NCBI GenBank assembly: GCA_937929805.1
Contig: CALFUT010000002.1
Location: 1-64,000, forward strand
Direction: 5' to 3'
From: an uncultured Pirellulaceae bacterium
GTDB lineage: Bacteria > Planctomycetota > Planctomycetia > Pirellulales > Pirellulaceae
DNA length: 64,000 nt
Positions 1 to 7,454 of this stretch are shown here, one piece after another. Each line of letters begins with the position of its first letter. The first letter of the stretch is position 1. The notes below the pieces were generated by a model. It worked only from the letters and a program-made list of their open reading frames with translations. It made no database searches and was not told the DNA's origin. A program made the position numbers and the translations under genes.

Positions 1-617
1 CTGAGTGAACTTGGGCAGAACACCAGCGATTGGTTGTTCTCGATCCTGACCGAATGCTTTGAAGCTGCTTCGATTTTGGTGATCATGTCGCCCGGCAGGT
101 ATCGCTCGTTCAGATTCTTTCCGGCACAGCCCGCCAGTTGATTTCCGGCTTCCAGAATCGGCGAGTAACCCGTGCAGCGACACAGATTTCCGCTTAAGCC
201 GTAACGCCAATCATTTTCTGTTGGAGCATCGTTCTGTTCTAGAATCCCCGCCATCGACATCACGAAACCGGGTGTGCAAAATCCGCACTGGGAACCGTGA
301 CAATTGACCATCGCCTCCTGAACCGGATGCAATTGGTCTTCGTTGCCCAGCCCCTCGACTGTGACGATGTGGCAGCGGTCCAGCTGAAAAACGAATCGAA
401 TGCATGAGTCAATCGACTGGTAGTTGAACGATTTGGAGTCATCGCTCAGTCGACCGCAAAGCGTCGAACACGACCCGCAATCTCCCTCGCTGCAAACGAT
501 CTTTGTTCCGCACAGGCTCAATCGATTCCGTAGAAAGTCGGACAGTGTCAGAAACGCGTCCGCTCCAGAAACTCGGTGTTCCCGGCCGTTAACAAACAGT
601 AAGATGGACTCTCGCAT
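1..617 (-). CDS. xdhA: Xanthine dehydrogenase small subunit (2Fe-2S/FAD), partial
   Basis: I translated the complement from the ATG at 617; the frame stays open to the window edge, so the gene is truncated at its C-terminus (about 205 residues visible). It shows the two-cluster iron-sulfur domain of the xanthine oxidase family: a plant-type ferredoxin motif CSEGDCGSC near residue 43, then CGFC and NLCRCTGY motifs of the second 2Fe-2S helical domain. The residues that follow would lead into the FAD-binding domain. An in-frame TGA lies just upstream and an AGGGG ribosome site precedes the ATG, which fixes the start. The protein passes electrons from the molybdenum subunit during hypoxanthine/xanthine oxidation to urate. 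It is divergent from the urate-degradation genes, which fits. A different molybdenum hydroxylase (CO dehydrogenase or aldehyde oxidase type) is possible on motifs alone. Confidence 0.85.
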   Translation of the reverse strand, partial: MRESILLFVNGREHRVSGADAFLTLSDFLRNRLSLCGTKIVCSEGDCGSCSTLCGRLSDDSKSFNYQSIDSCIRFVFQLDRCHIVTVEGLGNEDQLHPVQEAMVNCHGSQCGFCTPGFVMSMAGILEQNDAPTENDWRYGLSGNLCRCTGYSPILEAGNQLAGCAGKNLNERYLPGDMITKIEAASKHSVRIENNQSLVFCPSSL

Positions 618-834
618 CGAAGTGCCCCTGTTGGCTCAAATGCCATAGTGTTTCGAACTCGCGACCGTTTGCGGCGAGTCAATTGCCGAACGAATTGCCG
701 CACGTGCGTACTTTCAATCGACGTTCCCATTATACTCGATGGACGCCGAACTGTCAGAGCAAACTCGCGACTGTGCTTGCTGCTTGGCATGACTCAATTT
801 TAAAACCGCTTATCAAACAACAAATCAACACTGC

Positions 835-2172
835 ATGAAACCGTCCACGCCTCTAGCGATTGACTCATCACTGCTCAACGCGGCAGCGGATCGAGTCGTG
901 CGGCGATGCGACACGATGGCGCGGCATTCGGAAACGGCCGACTTCCTAACGCGAACGTTTTGCAGCGATGCGATGAAAAGTGCGCATGCCGAACTGAGAA
1001 CGTGGATGGAAGCGGCGGGCATGGAGTGCCGGCTGGACGCCGTTGGGAATCTGATTGGGGAGTCTCATTCAACGCAACCTTCGCCGACGTACGACGGTCC
1101 GCGTGACGTGTTCATGATCGGGTCGCATGTGGACACGGTCGTCAACGCCGGGAAATTCGACGGAACGATGGGCGCGTTGCTTGGTCTGGGTGTGGTAGAA
1201 GTGGTTACGGAAGCGAAGGCCAAGCTGCCATTCGATATTGATGTCGTGGCTTTTTCGGAAGAGGAAGGCGTGCGATTCGGTTTTCCGTTCATTGGATCGC
1301 TGGGAATTGCTGGCCACTTCAATCCGGGAGATTTCGATCGACTCGATCAAGACGGCGTTACCATGCGAGACGCTTTGAAGCAGTTCGGCGGCAACCCGGA
1401 CGACTTATCTTCGGCTTCCTATCGCTCGGGAGCAAATGGCCGAAACCTGATCGGCTTTATGGAAGCTCACTTAGAGCAATCGACGCGGCTGGAGCAAAAC
1501 GGTTCACCCGTCGGGGTCGTCTCCGCGATCGCGGGACAAACCCGCGCTTCGATCGTGCTTTCGGGAGTCGCGGGTCACGCGGGCACGGTCTTGCACGACC
1601 AACGTAAAGACGCGTTGGCCGCTGCGGCAAAGTTGATTCTGGACATCGAGGAATTAGGACAGACGACTGACGGCCTGTTCGCCACGATCGGATCCATTTC
1701 AGCCTCGCCCGGTTTGTCGAACGTCATCTGCAGCGATGTGAATTTGCGACTGGATCTGCGACACGAATCGGACGCGGTTCGAGAAAAAGCTTTCAAAACA
1801 ATCGACTTGATGATTCGAGAACTCAAACGAACGCGAGGCATTGCTGGCAGGATTCACGATGCACGTCATTCCCCTGCCGTGCCGATGGACCCGGTGCTTT
1901 CGCAGTGCCTTGAAGACGCGATTGGCGAATCAGGTTCGGTGCCTCAGCGACTAGTCAGCGGCGCAGGACATGACACGATGATCATGGCCGAAGCAGCCCC
2001 ATCGTGTATGTTGTTCCTTAGGTGCCGCGATGGCATTAGTCATCACCCGGACGAATTTGTGGCTCCGGAAGACATTTACGAAGCTTTGAAGGTAATGACT
2101 CAAGCAACGCTCAAGGTCGCTCAGACGCATTCGCAAAAATCTGCCGCTGCGGCATCCACCAGCGCGACATAA
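835..2172 (+). CDS. allC: Allantoate amidohydrolase (M20 family)
   Basis: 445 residues, a typical length. It belongs to the amidase/hydantoinase branch of M20 metallohydrolases: GSHVDTVVNAGKFDG supplies the first metal ligands, SEEEGVRFGFPFIGS carries the catalytic glutamate pair, and a C-terminal SGAGHDTMIMA supplies the last histidine. Such enzymes hydrolyse allantoate to ureidoglycine, CO2 and ammonia in the cytoplasm. A beta-ureidopropionase or N-carbamoyl-amino-acid hydrolase would look similar, but the next gene encodes ureidoglycine aminohydrolase and the following ones uricase and allantoinase, so allantoate is the likely substrate. It is first in a rightward series and starts 217 bp from the divergent xanthine dehydrogenase gene, so that gap probably holds promoters for both. 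Confidence 0.85.
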   Translation: MKPSTPLAIDSSLLNAAADRVVRRCDTMARHSETADFLTRTFCSDAMKSAHAELRTWMEAAGMECRLDAVGNLIGESHSTQPSPTYDGPRDVFMIGSHVDTVVNAGKFDGTMGALLGLGVVEVVTEAKAKLPFDIDVVAFSEEEGVRFGFPFIGSLGIAGHFNPGDFDRLDQDGVTMRDALKQFGGNPDDLSSASYRSGANGRNLIGFMEAHLEQSTRLEQNGSPVGVVSAIAGQTRASIVLSGVAGHAGTVLHDQRKDALAAAAKLILDIEELGQTTDGLFATIGSISASPGLSNVICSDVNLRLDLRHESDAVREKAFKTIDLMIRELKRTRGIAGRIHDARHSPAVPMDPVLSQCLEDAIGESGSVPQRLVSGAGHDTMIMAEAAPSCMLFLRCRDGISHHPDEFVAPEDIYEALKVMTQATLKVAQTHSQKSAAAASTSAT

Positions 2173-2194
2173 GTGAACTAAACAGGAACTTCAA

Positions 2195-2926
2195 ATGGAC
2201 ATTTTTGGTAGCACTCGCAGTCGCGTTGAGCGAAACTACGCGTTGATCACTCCCGACTCGCACGTCGTATCGCCATTGATTGGTTGGAAAAACGCGTCGG
2301 CAGTGGTTCATATCTCGCCCGAAATGGGAGCCAGATTCACGCACTACACTGCGACTTTGGAACCGGGAGCGATCAGTGCATCCCGATCCGGCGTCGAACG
2401 TTTTTTCTACGTTCAAAGCGGCAGCTGTTCGTTGAAGCTGGAAAAGACTCAATCCATGAAGGTCGGTTCCTACGCCTTCATCCCGGCCGATACCGAACAC
2501 CAAATCACCAGCGATGCCGAAGCCAAATTGATCGTGTTCGAAAAAAGATACGTGCCGCTTGAGAACACGTCCACTCCAACGCCAGTCGTTGGGCACGTGG
2601 ATGACGTGGCCGGCGAGCCATTCATGGGCGATGAAGACGCGAGATTGAAAACGCTACTACCGATCGAGCCATCGTTTGACATGGCGGTCAACCTATTTAC
2701 CTACCAACCCGGCGCGACGTTGCCTCAAGTTGAAATCCATACGATGGAACACGGTATGATCATGACGGATGGCCAAGGCGTCTATCGTCTGGGCGACGAC
2801 CACTTTCCGGTGATGGCAGGAGACGTGATTTGGTTAGCGTCGTATTGCCCGCAGTGGTTCGTTGCGATGGGCAAGCAACCAGCCAGTTACCTATATTACA
2901 AAGACATTCACCGAGACATGGTTTAA
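2195..2926 (+). CDS. allE: (S)-ureidoglycine aminohydrolase (bicupin)
   Basis: 243 residues with two cupin halves. The start IFGSTRSRVERNYALITPD and the phrases GWKNASAVVHISPEMGA and VEIHTMEHGMIM are characteristic of AllE/YlbA; the E-H-x(6) pattern in the second cupin is the Mn site. The enzyme releases ammonia from ureidoglycine to give (S)-ureidoglycolate. It begins 22 bp after the allantoate amidohydrolase stop, so the two should be co-transcribed and act in sequence. No ureidoglycolate lyase or AllD-type dehydrogenase is visible downstream, which leaves the fate of the product open. Confidence 0.9.
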   Translation: MDIFGSTRSRVERNYALITPDSHVVSPLIGWKNASAVVHISPEMGARFTHYTATLEPGAISASRSGVERFFYVQSGSCSLKLEKTQSMKVGSYAFIPADTEHQITSDAEAKLIVFEKRYVPLENTSTPTPVVGHVDDVAGEPFMGDEDARLKTLLPIEPSFDMAVNLFTYQPGATLPQVEIHTMEHGMIMTDGQGVYRLGDDHFPVMAGDVIWLASYCPQWFVAMGKQPASYLYYKDIHRDMV

Positions 2927-2930
2927 ACAG

Positions 2931-2990
2931 TCGCCTTTCGCTCCGCGAAAACAGCGCCCGCGCACAACTATTGCCGAGCGAAAGGCGAAG
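2931..2990. repeat. Inverted pair of a GAGCGAAAGGCGA element
   Basis: Between the ureidoglycine aminohydrolase and uricase genes, TCGCCTTTCGCTC (2931-2943) is the reverse complement of GAGCGAAAGGCGA (2976-2988), giving a possible 13-bp stem. The left arm is also part of a smaller hairpin, CTTTCGC-tcc-GCGAAA. The same core recurs at 7385-7407. It may be a dispersed repeat, a transcript-stability structure or both. Confidence 0.6.
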
Positions 2991-3040
2991 ATGTGCAGCA
3001 AATAACTTTCGACACCCCTCCAACTTTTACTGAAGACTTC

Positions 3041-3889
3041 ATGAGCATTTCGATCTCCAGCCAATCGTACGGAAAAGCACGCGTTTGCTTGTCATACATT
3101 ACGCGGCATGACGACCGCCACGATTTCATTCAACTGGCCGTTGAGATTGCGCTTGAGGGCGACTTTGATGCGGCTTACGCGGACGGCGATAACTCGAAAG
3201 TAGTGCCGACCGACACGATGAAAAATTCGGTCTATGGAATCGCTCGAAAGCACGGCGTGGAAAGCATCGAAGCGTTTGCTCAAAATCTGGCGAGTCATTT
3301 TTATGATTCGTTTGACCATGTGGACTCGGCCACGGTTTCGATTGTCGAAAGCCTTTGGCAACGTATTGAATCGAGCGGAAGCCCTCATCCTCATGGCTTT
3401 GTGGGCGGCGGCAGCGAAGAAAACACCTGCACGGTGACTCAGTCGAGCGCCGGAACCAAAATGAAGTCGGGCTTGCGCGGCTTGCAAGTGCTCAAAACAA
3501 CCAATTCTGGGTTCGAGGGTTTTTTGCAGGATCAGTTCACGACCCTCAAGGAAACCAGTGACCGGATCTTCGCCACGACGATCACCACCGAATGGCCTTG
3601 TGAAAAACTGGACCACGATTGGACGGCCGAGCGAACGAAGATTCGTGGCCTGCTGTTGGATGCCTTCGTCGCCCGCTACAGCCCGTCAGTTCAAAAGACG
3701 CTGCACGAAATGGCGGACGTTGTGCTGACCGAGTGCCCCCAAGTTAGCGAGATTTCGCTCAACATGCCGAATCAACACCACCTGCTGGCGGACATCGCCA
3801 AGCTAAATCTGGAAAACAAGAACGACATCTTTGTGCCTACCCCAGAGCCTTTTGGAGTTATTTCTGCGACCATCAGCCGTGACAAGTAG
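3041..3889 (+). CDS. uox: Urate oxidase (uricase)
   Basis: 282 residues when started at the ATG at 3041. An in-frame ATG 48 bp upstream adds 16 residues with no family resemblance, so I prefer the internal start, where the conserved YGKARVCL begins at once. Family signatures are LEGDFDAAYADGDNS, VVPTDTMKN (the catalytic Thr of the T-fold site), and the central MKSGLRGLQVLKTTNSGFEGF with the substrate-binding region. MPNQHHLL near the C-terminus is also typical. The cofactor-free enzyme oxidises urate to 5-hydroxyisourate, the substrate of the HIU hydrolase encoded at 5836. It ends 6 bp before the allantoinase fusion gene. Confidence 0.93.
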   Translation: MSISISSQSYGKARVCLSYITRHDDRHDFIQLAVEIALEGDFDAAYADGDNSKVVPTDTMKNSVYGIARKHGVESIEAFAQNLASHFYDSFDHVDSATVSIVESLWQRIESSGSPHPHGFVGGGSEENTCTVTQSSAGTKMKSGLRGLQVLKTTNSGFEGFLQDQFTTLKETSDRIFATTITTEWPCEKLDHDWTAERTKIRGLLLDAFVARYSPSVQKTLHEMADVVLTECPQVSEISLNMPNQHHLLADIAKLNLENKNDIFVPTPEPFGVISATISRDK

Positions 3890-3895
3890 TTCTAC

Positions 3896-5791
3896 ATGAG
3901 TAACCGTACAACATTCATCCCTGCCGATCCGACGACTCCGTTTGCGATCAAAAGCTCACGCGTTGTCACGCCCGACGGAGAGATCAGCGCGGCGATTGTG
4001 GTTGCGGACGGAAAAATTTCGCAGATTGTGACGGCTGACCAACTCCCTTCTGGCATCCCCTGCAACGACTTGGGCGATCTGGTGGTCTCGCCGGGATTGG
4101 TCGATGCTCATGTTCACATCAACGACCCAGGCACAAACTGGGAAGGTTTCGAAACGGCCACCCAAGCGGCAGCAGCCGGCGGTGTGACGACTTTGGTCGA
4201 CATGCCGCTCAATAGTCTGCCCGTCACAACCGACATTCAGTCCCTGCAAGCCAAACTTAACGCCACCAAAGGAAAGCTGCATGTCGACGTTGGCTTTCAC
4301 GGCGGCATCGTCCCCGACAATGAAGTCCAGATCGCTTGGCTTAGCAAACAAGGCGTGCTTGGGCTAAAAGCATTTCTTTGCGACTCAGGGTTGGAGCAGT
4401 TTCCGGCAGCGGGCGAACACGAGTTGCGGAATGCGATGGCTCATTTGAAACCGACGCGAACACCCGTTTTGGCTCACGCCGAAATCGTATCGGAGATCGA
4501 AACGTTCGGAGTCCGCGATCCCGCCAGCTATCAGCAGTATGTCAATTCTCGACCGCCGCTTTTTGAGTTGTCGGCGATCAAGCTGCTAATCGGTCTTTGC
4601 CGCGAACACCAAACGCCGGTCCACGTTGTTCATTTGGCCACCGCCGAAGCGATCCCGCTGATTGAGGCCGCCAAGCAGGAAGGCTTGCCGCTGACAGTCG
4701 AAACGTGTCCGCACTATTTGTACTTTAGCGCCGTGAATATTGTGAATGGCGACACGCGTTTCAAATGTGCGCCGCCGATTCGTAACGAAGCCAATCGACT
4801 GGCGTTGTGCGATGCCGTGGCCTCCGGGCTGATCGACACAATTGGCTCGGATCATTCGCCGTGCCCACCCGACCTGAAACAGCTTGACTCAGGTGACTTC
4901 ACTAAAGCTTGGGGAGGCATCGCGGGACTGCAACTGACATTGCCCGCGTCGTGGACCGTGTTGCACGACCATGGCATGACGCTTACGGAACTTGCTCAAC
5001 GCACGGCGACCAAGCCGGCCGAGACATTTGGGCTGGGTGAGCGGAAAGGCAAAATCGAAATCGGCTACGATGCCGATCTGGTTGTTTGGAATTCGGACGA
5101 GCGGTTCTCGTGTCGGCCGGAGCAACTGTATCACCGGCACCCGGTGACTCCGTATGAAAACTGTATAATGCAGGGAGTCGTTGAACTCACGTTGGTTCGC
5201 GGCAACGTCGCGTTCGAAAGAGCCCCGCAACCCAAGCACCCGTCACCGATCGGAACGATTTTGACTCATCCAGACGTGCAGCCCGATTCTGTCGCCGCTT
5301 ACTTGGACTCGCTGCCGAAAGCCGAGCGAACGTCTGCGTTAAAAAGCTGCTGTGCTTCCGCGGTGTGGGTTGCCAGAATGGCACAGGCCGGAAAGTTTGG
5401 AACCGACGCGAACGTTTTGCAACAAGCCCAAAAGGCGGCCGACGACATGATCGAAGCCGACTGGCTGGAAGCCTTTGATGCTCATCCACGAATCGGTGAC
5501 GTCAACAGCCTGAAGAAAAAGTACGCTAACACAAAAGCGACTGCCGGCAACGAACAATCGGGCGTCGACACGGCCGACGATACGACATTGGTTCGATTAT
5601 CGGAAGCGAACGAGGAGTACTTCCAAAAGTTTGGTTTCATTTTCATCGTCTTTGCGACCGGCAAGTCCGCCGCTGAGATGTTGGAGCTACTAGAACAGCG
5701 GTTGCCCAACGATCGAACCACCGAAATTACCAACGCGGCAGCAGAGCAAATGAAAATTGCGTTGCTGCGTTTGCAGCGATTGGCGAAATAG
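3896..5791 (+). CDS. allB: Bifunctional allantoinase / OHCU decarboxylase
   Basis: 631 residues, far longer than a ~450-residue allantoinase. Residues ~1-450 are an amidohydrolase of the dihydroorotase/AllB group: DAHVHIND (first metal histidines), GLKAFLCDSG (carbamylated Lys), VLAHAE and VHVVHLATAEA (metal His), GSDHSPCPP (catalytic Asp). From about residue 460 a second domain follows, with LDSLPKAERTSALKSCCAS, the signature HPRIGD and a NEEYFQKFGFIFIVFA segment, all diagnostic of 2-oxo-4-hydroxy-4-carboxy-5-ureidoimidazoline decarboxylase. The decarboxylase makes (S)-allantoin and the allantoinase opens it to allantoate, so one polypeptide joins consecutive steps. No separate OHCU decarboxylase gene is present. 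I see no frameshift or stop at the junction. Confidence 0.93.
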   Translation: MSNRTTFIPADPTTPFAIKSSRVVTPDGEISAAIVVADGKISQIVTADQLPSGIPCNDLGDLVVSPGLVDAHVHINDPGTNWEGFETATQAAAAGGVTTLVDMPLNSLPVTTDIQSLQAKLNATKGKLHVDVGFHGGIVPDNEVQIAWLSKQGVLGLKAFLCDSGLEQFPAAGEHELRNAMAHLKPTRTPVLAHAEIVSEIETFGVRDPASYQQYVNSRPPLFELSAIKLLIGLCREHQTPVHVVHLATAEAIPLIEAAKQEGLPLTVETCPHYLYFSAVNIVNGDTRFKCAPPIRNEANRLALCDAVASGLIDTIGSDHSPCPPDLKQLDSGDFTKAWGGIAGLQLTLPASWTVLHDHGMTLTELAQRTATKPAETFGLGERKGKIEIGYDADLVVWNSDERFSCRPEQLYHRHPVTPYENCIMQGVVELTLVRGNVAFERAPQPKHPSPIGTILTHPDVQPDSVAAYLDSLPKAERTSALKSCCASAVWVARMAQAGKFGTDANVLQQAQKAADDMIEADWLEAFDAHPRIGDVNSLKKKYANTKATAGNEQSGVDTADDTTLVRLSEANEEYFQKFGFIFIVFATGKSAAEMLELLEQRLPNDRTTEITNAAAEQMKIALLRLQRLAK

Positions 5792-5809
5792 ATGATTGGC
5801 GAAATAGAT
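5778..5809 (+). repeat. Perfect 16-bp tandem duplication at a stop codon
   Basis: GATTGGCGAAATAGAT occurs twice back to back (5778-5793 and 5794-5809). The first copy contains the last codons and TAG stop of the allantoinase fusion gene, so a recent slippage duplication is a simple explanation. Confidence 0.85.
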
Positions 5810-5835
5810 TCAACCGGAACGAATCAGGATAAATC

Positions 5836-6174
5836 ATGAGTGGCATCACATCACACGTGCTCGACACCTCGCGCGGGAAACCGGCGGAAGGAATCACGAT
5901 CCGCTTGGATCGAAAAGCGCCCGGCGACTCATGGCAGTCGATCAAACAAGATGTGACTGACTCGGACGGCCGAGTCCCCAACATGGCCGACGACTCGTTC
6001 GAGACGGGACACTATCGAATCAGCTTTTTGGTCGACGCTTACTTTCAAACCCAAAACGTGAAATCGTTTTATCCGATTGTGAACATCGAATTCATCGTCG
6101 ACGACGCAAATCAACATTACCACGTTCCGCTGTTGCTCAACCCGTTCGGGTATTCGACTTATCGCGGAAGTTAA
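5836..6174 (+). CDS. uraH: 5-hydroxyisourate hydrolase (transthyretin-like)
   Basis: 112 residues, normal for the family. The start ITSHVLDTSRGKPA carries the conserved active-site His, and the protein ends in the hallmark tetrapeptide YRGS. YHVPLLLNPFGYSTYRGS is the usual C-terminal strand. The tetrameric enzyme hydrolyses the uricase product 5-hydroxyisourate to OHCU, which the preceding fusion protein then decarboxylates. It is 44 bp after that gene, in the same direction. Confidence 0.95.
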   Translation: MSGITSHVLDTSRGKPAEGITIRLDRKAPGDSWQSIKQDVTDSDGRVPNMADDSFETGHYRISFLVDAYFQTQNVKSFYPIVNIEFIVDDANQHYHVPLLLNPFGYSTYRGS

Positions 6175-6206
6175 GAACCAATTGAAGAACTGAAAGAAGC
6201 AAGAAA

Positions 6207-7190
6207 ATGGAAAACGTTATTTACCTCGACAACGACGCCGATCTATCGACGCTCAAAGGAAAAAAGGTTGCGATCATTGGCTACGGCATTCAAGGTCGAC
6301 CGCAAGCGTTGTGCATGCGAGACAGCGGGCTCGATCTAATCATCGGAGTCGGCGATCCCTCGCGACCATCGTGGGCTGCCGCCAAAGAGGATGGTTTTGA
6401 ACCCGTCAGTATCGCCGAGGCGACCGCCGCTGCCGATTTGACTTACATCCTGCTGGCCGATCCGCCGCAACCCGAGATTTACTACGATTCGATTCACGAC
6501 AACCTGAAGCCCAACAGCACGTTGGCGTTTTGTCACGGCTTCAACGTTCTCTACGGAGCCATCAAGCCGCCAGAAAATGTCAACGTGGTATTGTTCGTGC
6601 CCAACGGACCGGGCCACACGGTTCGTCGCAAGTTCCTAGACGGGTCCGGAATCTACGGAGCGATTTCGGTCGAACAAGACGTGACGGGCAACGCTTTGGA
6701 CATGGTATTGGCGTTGGCCAAGTCGGTTGGCAGCCTGCGAGTCGGCAGTGTTGGCGTGACGTTTCAACAAGAAACCGAGGGCGACAACTTTGAGGAACAA
6801 GTGCTTTACGGCGGCGTGATCCACTTGATGAAGGCGACATTCGAAACCATGGTCGCCGGCGGTTATCCGCCTCATTTTGCGTACGCCAAAGCCATCCGAT
6901 CTCTTCGCACGGTTGTGGATGTGATGGACGAGATCGGCATTGAGGAATACATTTCGCGGCGTAGCAGCCGAACCTGTGAGTTTGCAGTTCGTACCAGCGG
7001 CCCTCGCGTGATCGACCGTGAAGCGATTCAGGAAATCTTTGACGAAACCGAACGAGGCGAATTTGCTGCCAACTGGATGCAAGAATGGGCACTCGGAATG
7101 CCGCGCCTGCACCGCATGCGTCGCACCGGAGCCGATTCGGTGATGGAAAAAACCGGTATCGAGTGGCGTGAAAAGTTTGGCGAAGGTTGA
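6207..7190 (+). CDS. Ketol-acid reductoisomerase-like protein with altered active site
   Basis: 327 residues, the length of a class I KARI, and alignable along its whole length. It has a Rossmann GYGIQGRPQALCMRDSG, AFCHGFN, PNGPGH and QETEGDNFEEQ. Relative to class I numbering, His107 (here H110), Asp190 and Glu194 (D193, E197) and Ser251 (S253) are kept. The catalytic Lys130 is N133, and metal-ligand Glu226 and Glu230 are K228 and S232. A protein missing these should not make branched-chain amino acid precursors. It starts 32 bp after HIU hydrolase in the purine operon. I infer an NAD(P)H-linked reaction on a ureido or glyoxylate-level compound, perhaps replacing ureidoglycolate dehydrogenase; that assignment is a guess. 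Confidence 0.8.
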   Translation: MENVIYLDNDADLSTLKGKKVAIIGYGIQGRPQALCMRDSGLDLIIGVGDPSRPSWAAAKEDGFEPVSIAEATAAADLTYILLADPPQPEIYYDSIHDNLKPNSTLAFCHGFNVLYGAIKPPENVNVVLFVPNGPGHTVRRKFLDGSGIYGAISVEQDVTGNALDMVLALAKSVGSLRVGSVGVTFQQETEGDNFEEQVLYGGVIHLMKATFETMVAGGYPPHFAYAKAIRSLRTVVDVMDEIGIEEYISRRSSRTCEFAVRTSGPRVIDREAIQEIFDETERGEFAANWMQEWALGMPRLHRMRRTGADSVMEKTGIEWREKFGEG

Positions 7191-7267
7191 CGACGTCCAA
7201 CCGTCGTCCTTCGCTCTGAAGCTGTCATGTTTTTTGTGAAAGGCGCTTCATTGTCGCGTTCGCGCCG

Positions 7268-7330
7268 TTCGTAGTAGCGACTTTAGTCGCTTGAAAACGA
7301 CAGCCGAAAGTCTGAAGGCTTTACTGCGAA
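7268..7330. repeat. 63-bp imperfect palindromic element
   Basis: An outer stem TTCGTAGTA (7268-7276) pairs with TACTGCGAA (7322-7330) with one mismatch. It encloses a perfect inner hairpin AGCGAC-ttta-GTCGCT (7276-7291) and a weaker AGCC/GGCT hairpin (7302-7320). It lies in the 264-bp gap after the KARI-like gene. The layout is that of a mobile or structural repeat unit rather than a simple terminator. Confidence 0.6.
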
Positions 7331-7384
7331 CCTTGCTCTCTAAAATGTTATAGCCTTACCGCGAAAAAAGAATCAAACGCGCTG

Positions 7385-7407
7385 CTTTCGCGGAGCGAAA
7401 GGCGACG
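7385..7407 (+). repeat. Second copy of the GAGCGAAAGGCGA element
   Basis: CTTTCGC-gga-GCGAAAG (7385-7401) forms a 7-bp hairpin followed by GCGAC. The same 20-bp core appears reverse-complemented at 2931-2951. It sits 48 bp upstream of the M20 hydrolase start. Confidence 0.55.
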
Positions 7408-7454
7408 ATGCTCTCGCAAAATCGCATGTTACCAATTCAAAACAACTTTCCATC

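Noticed and set aside
6207-7190. Annotation as a standard ilvC ketol-acid reductoisomerase
   Set aside because: Three catalytic positions are replaced and the context is purine catabolism, so branched-chain synthesis is unlikely.
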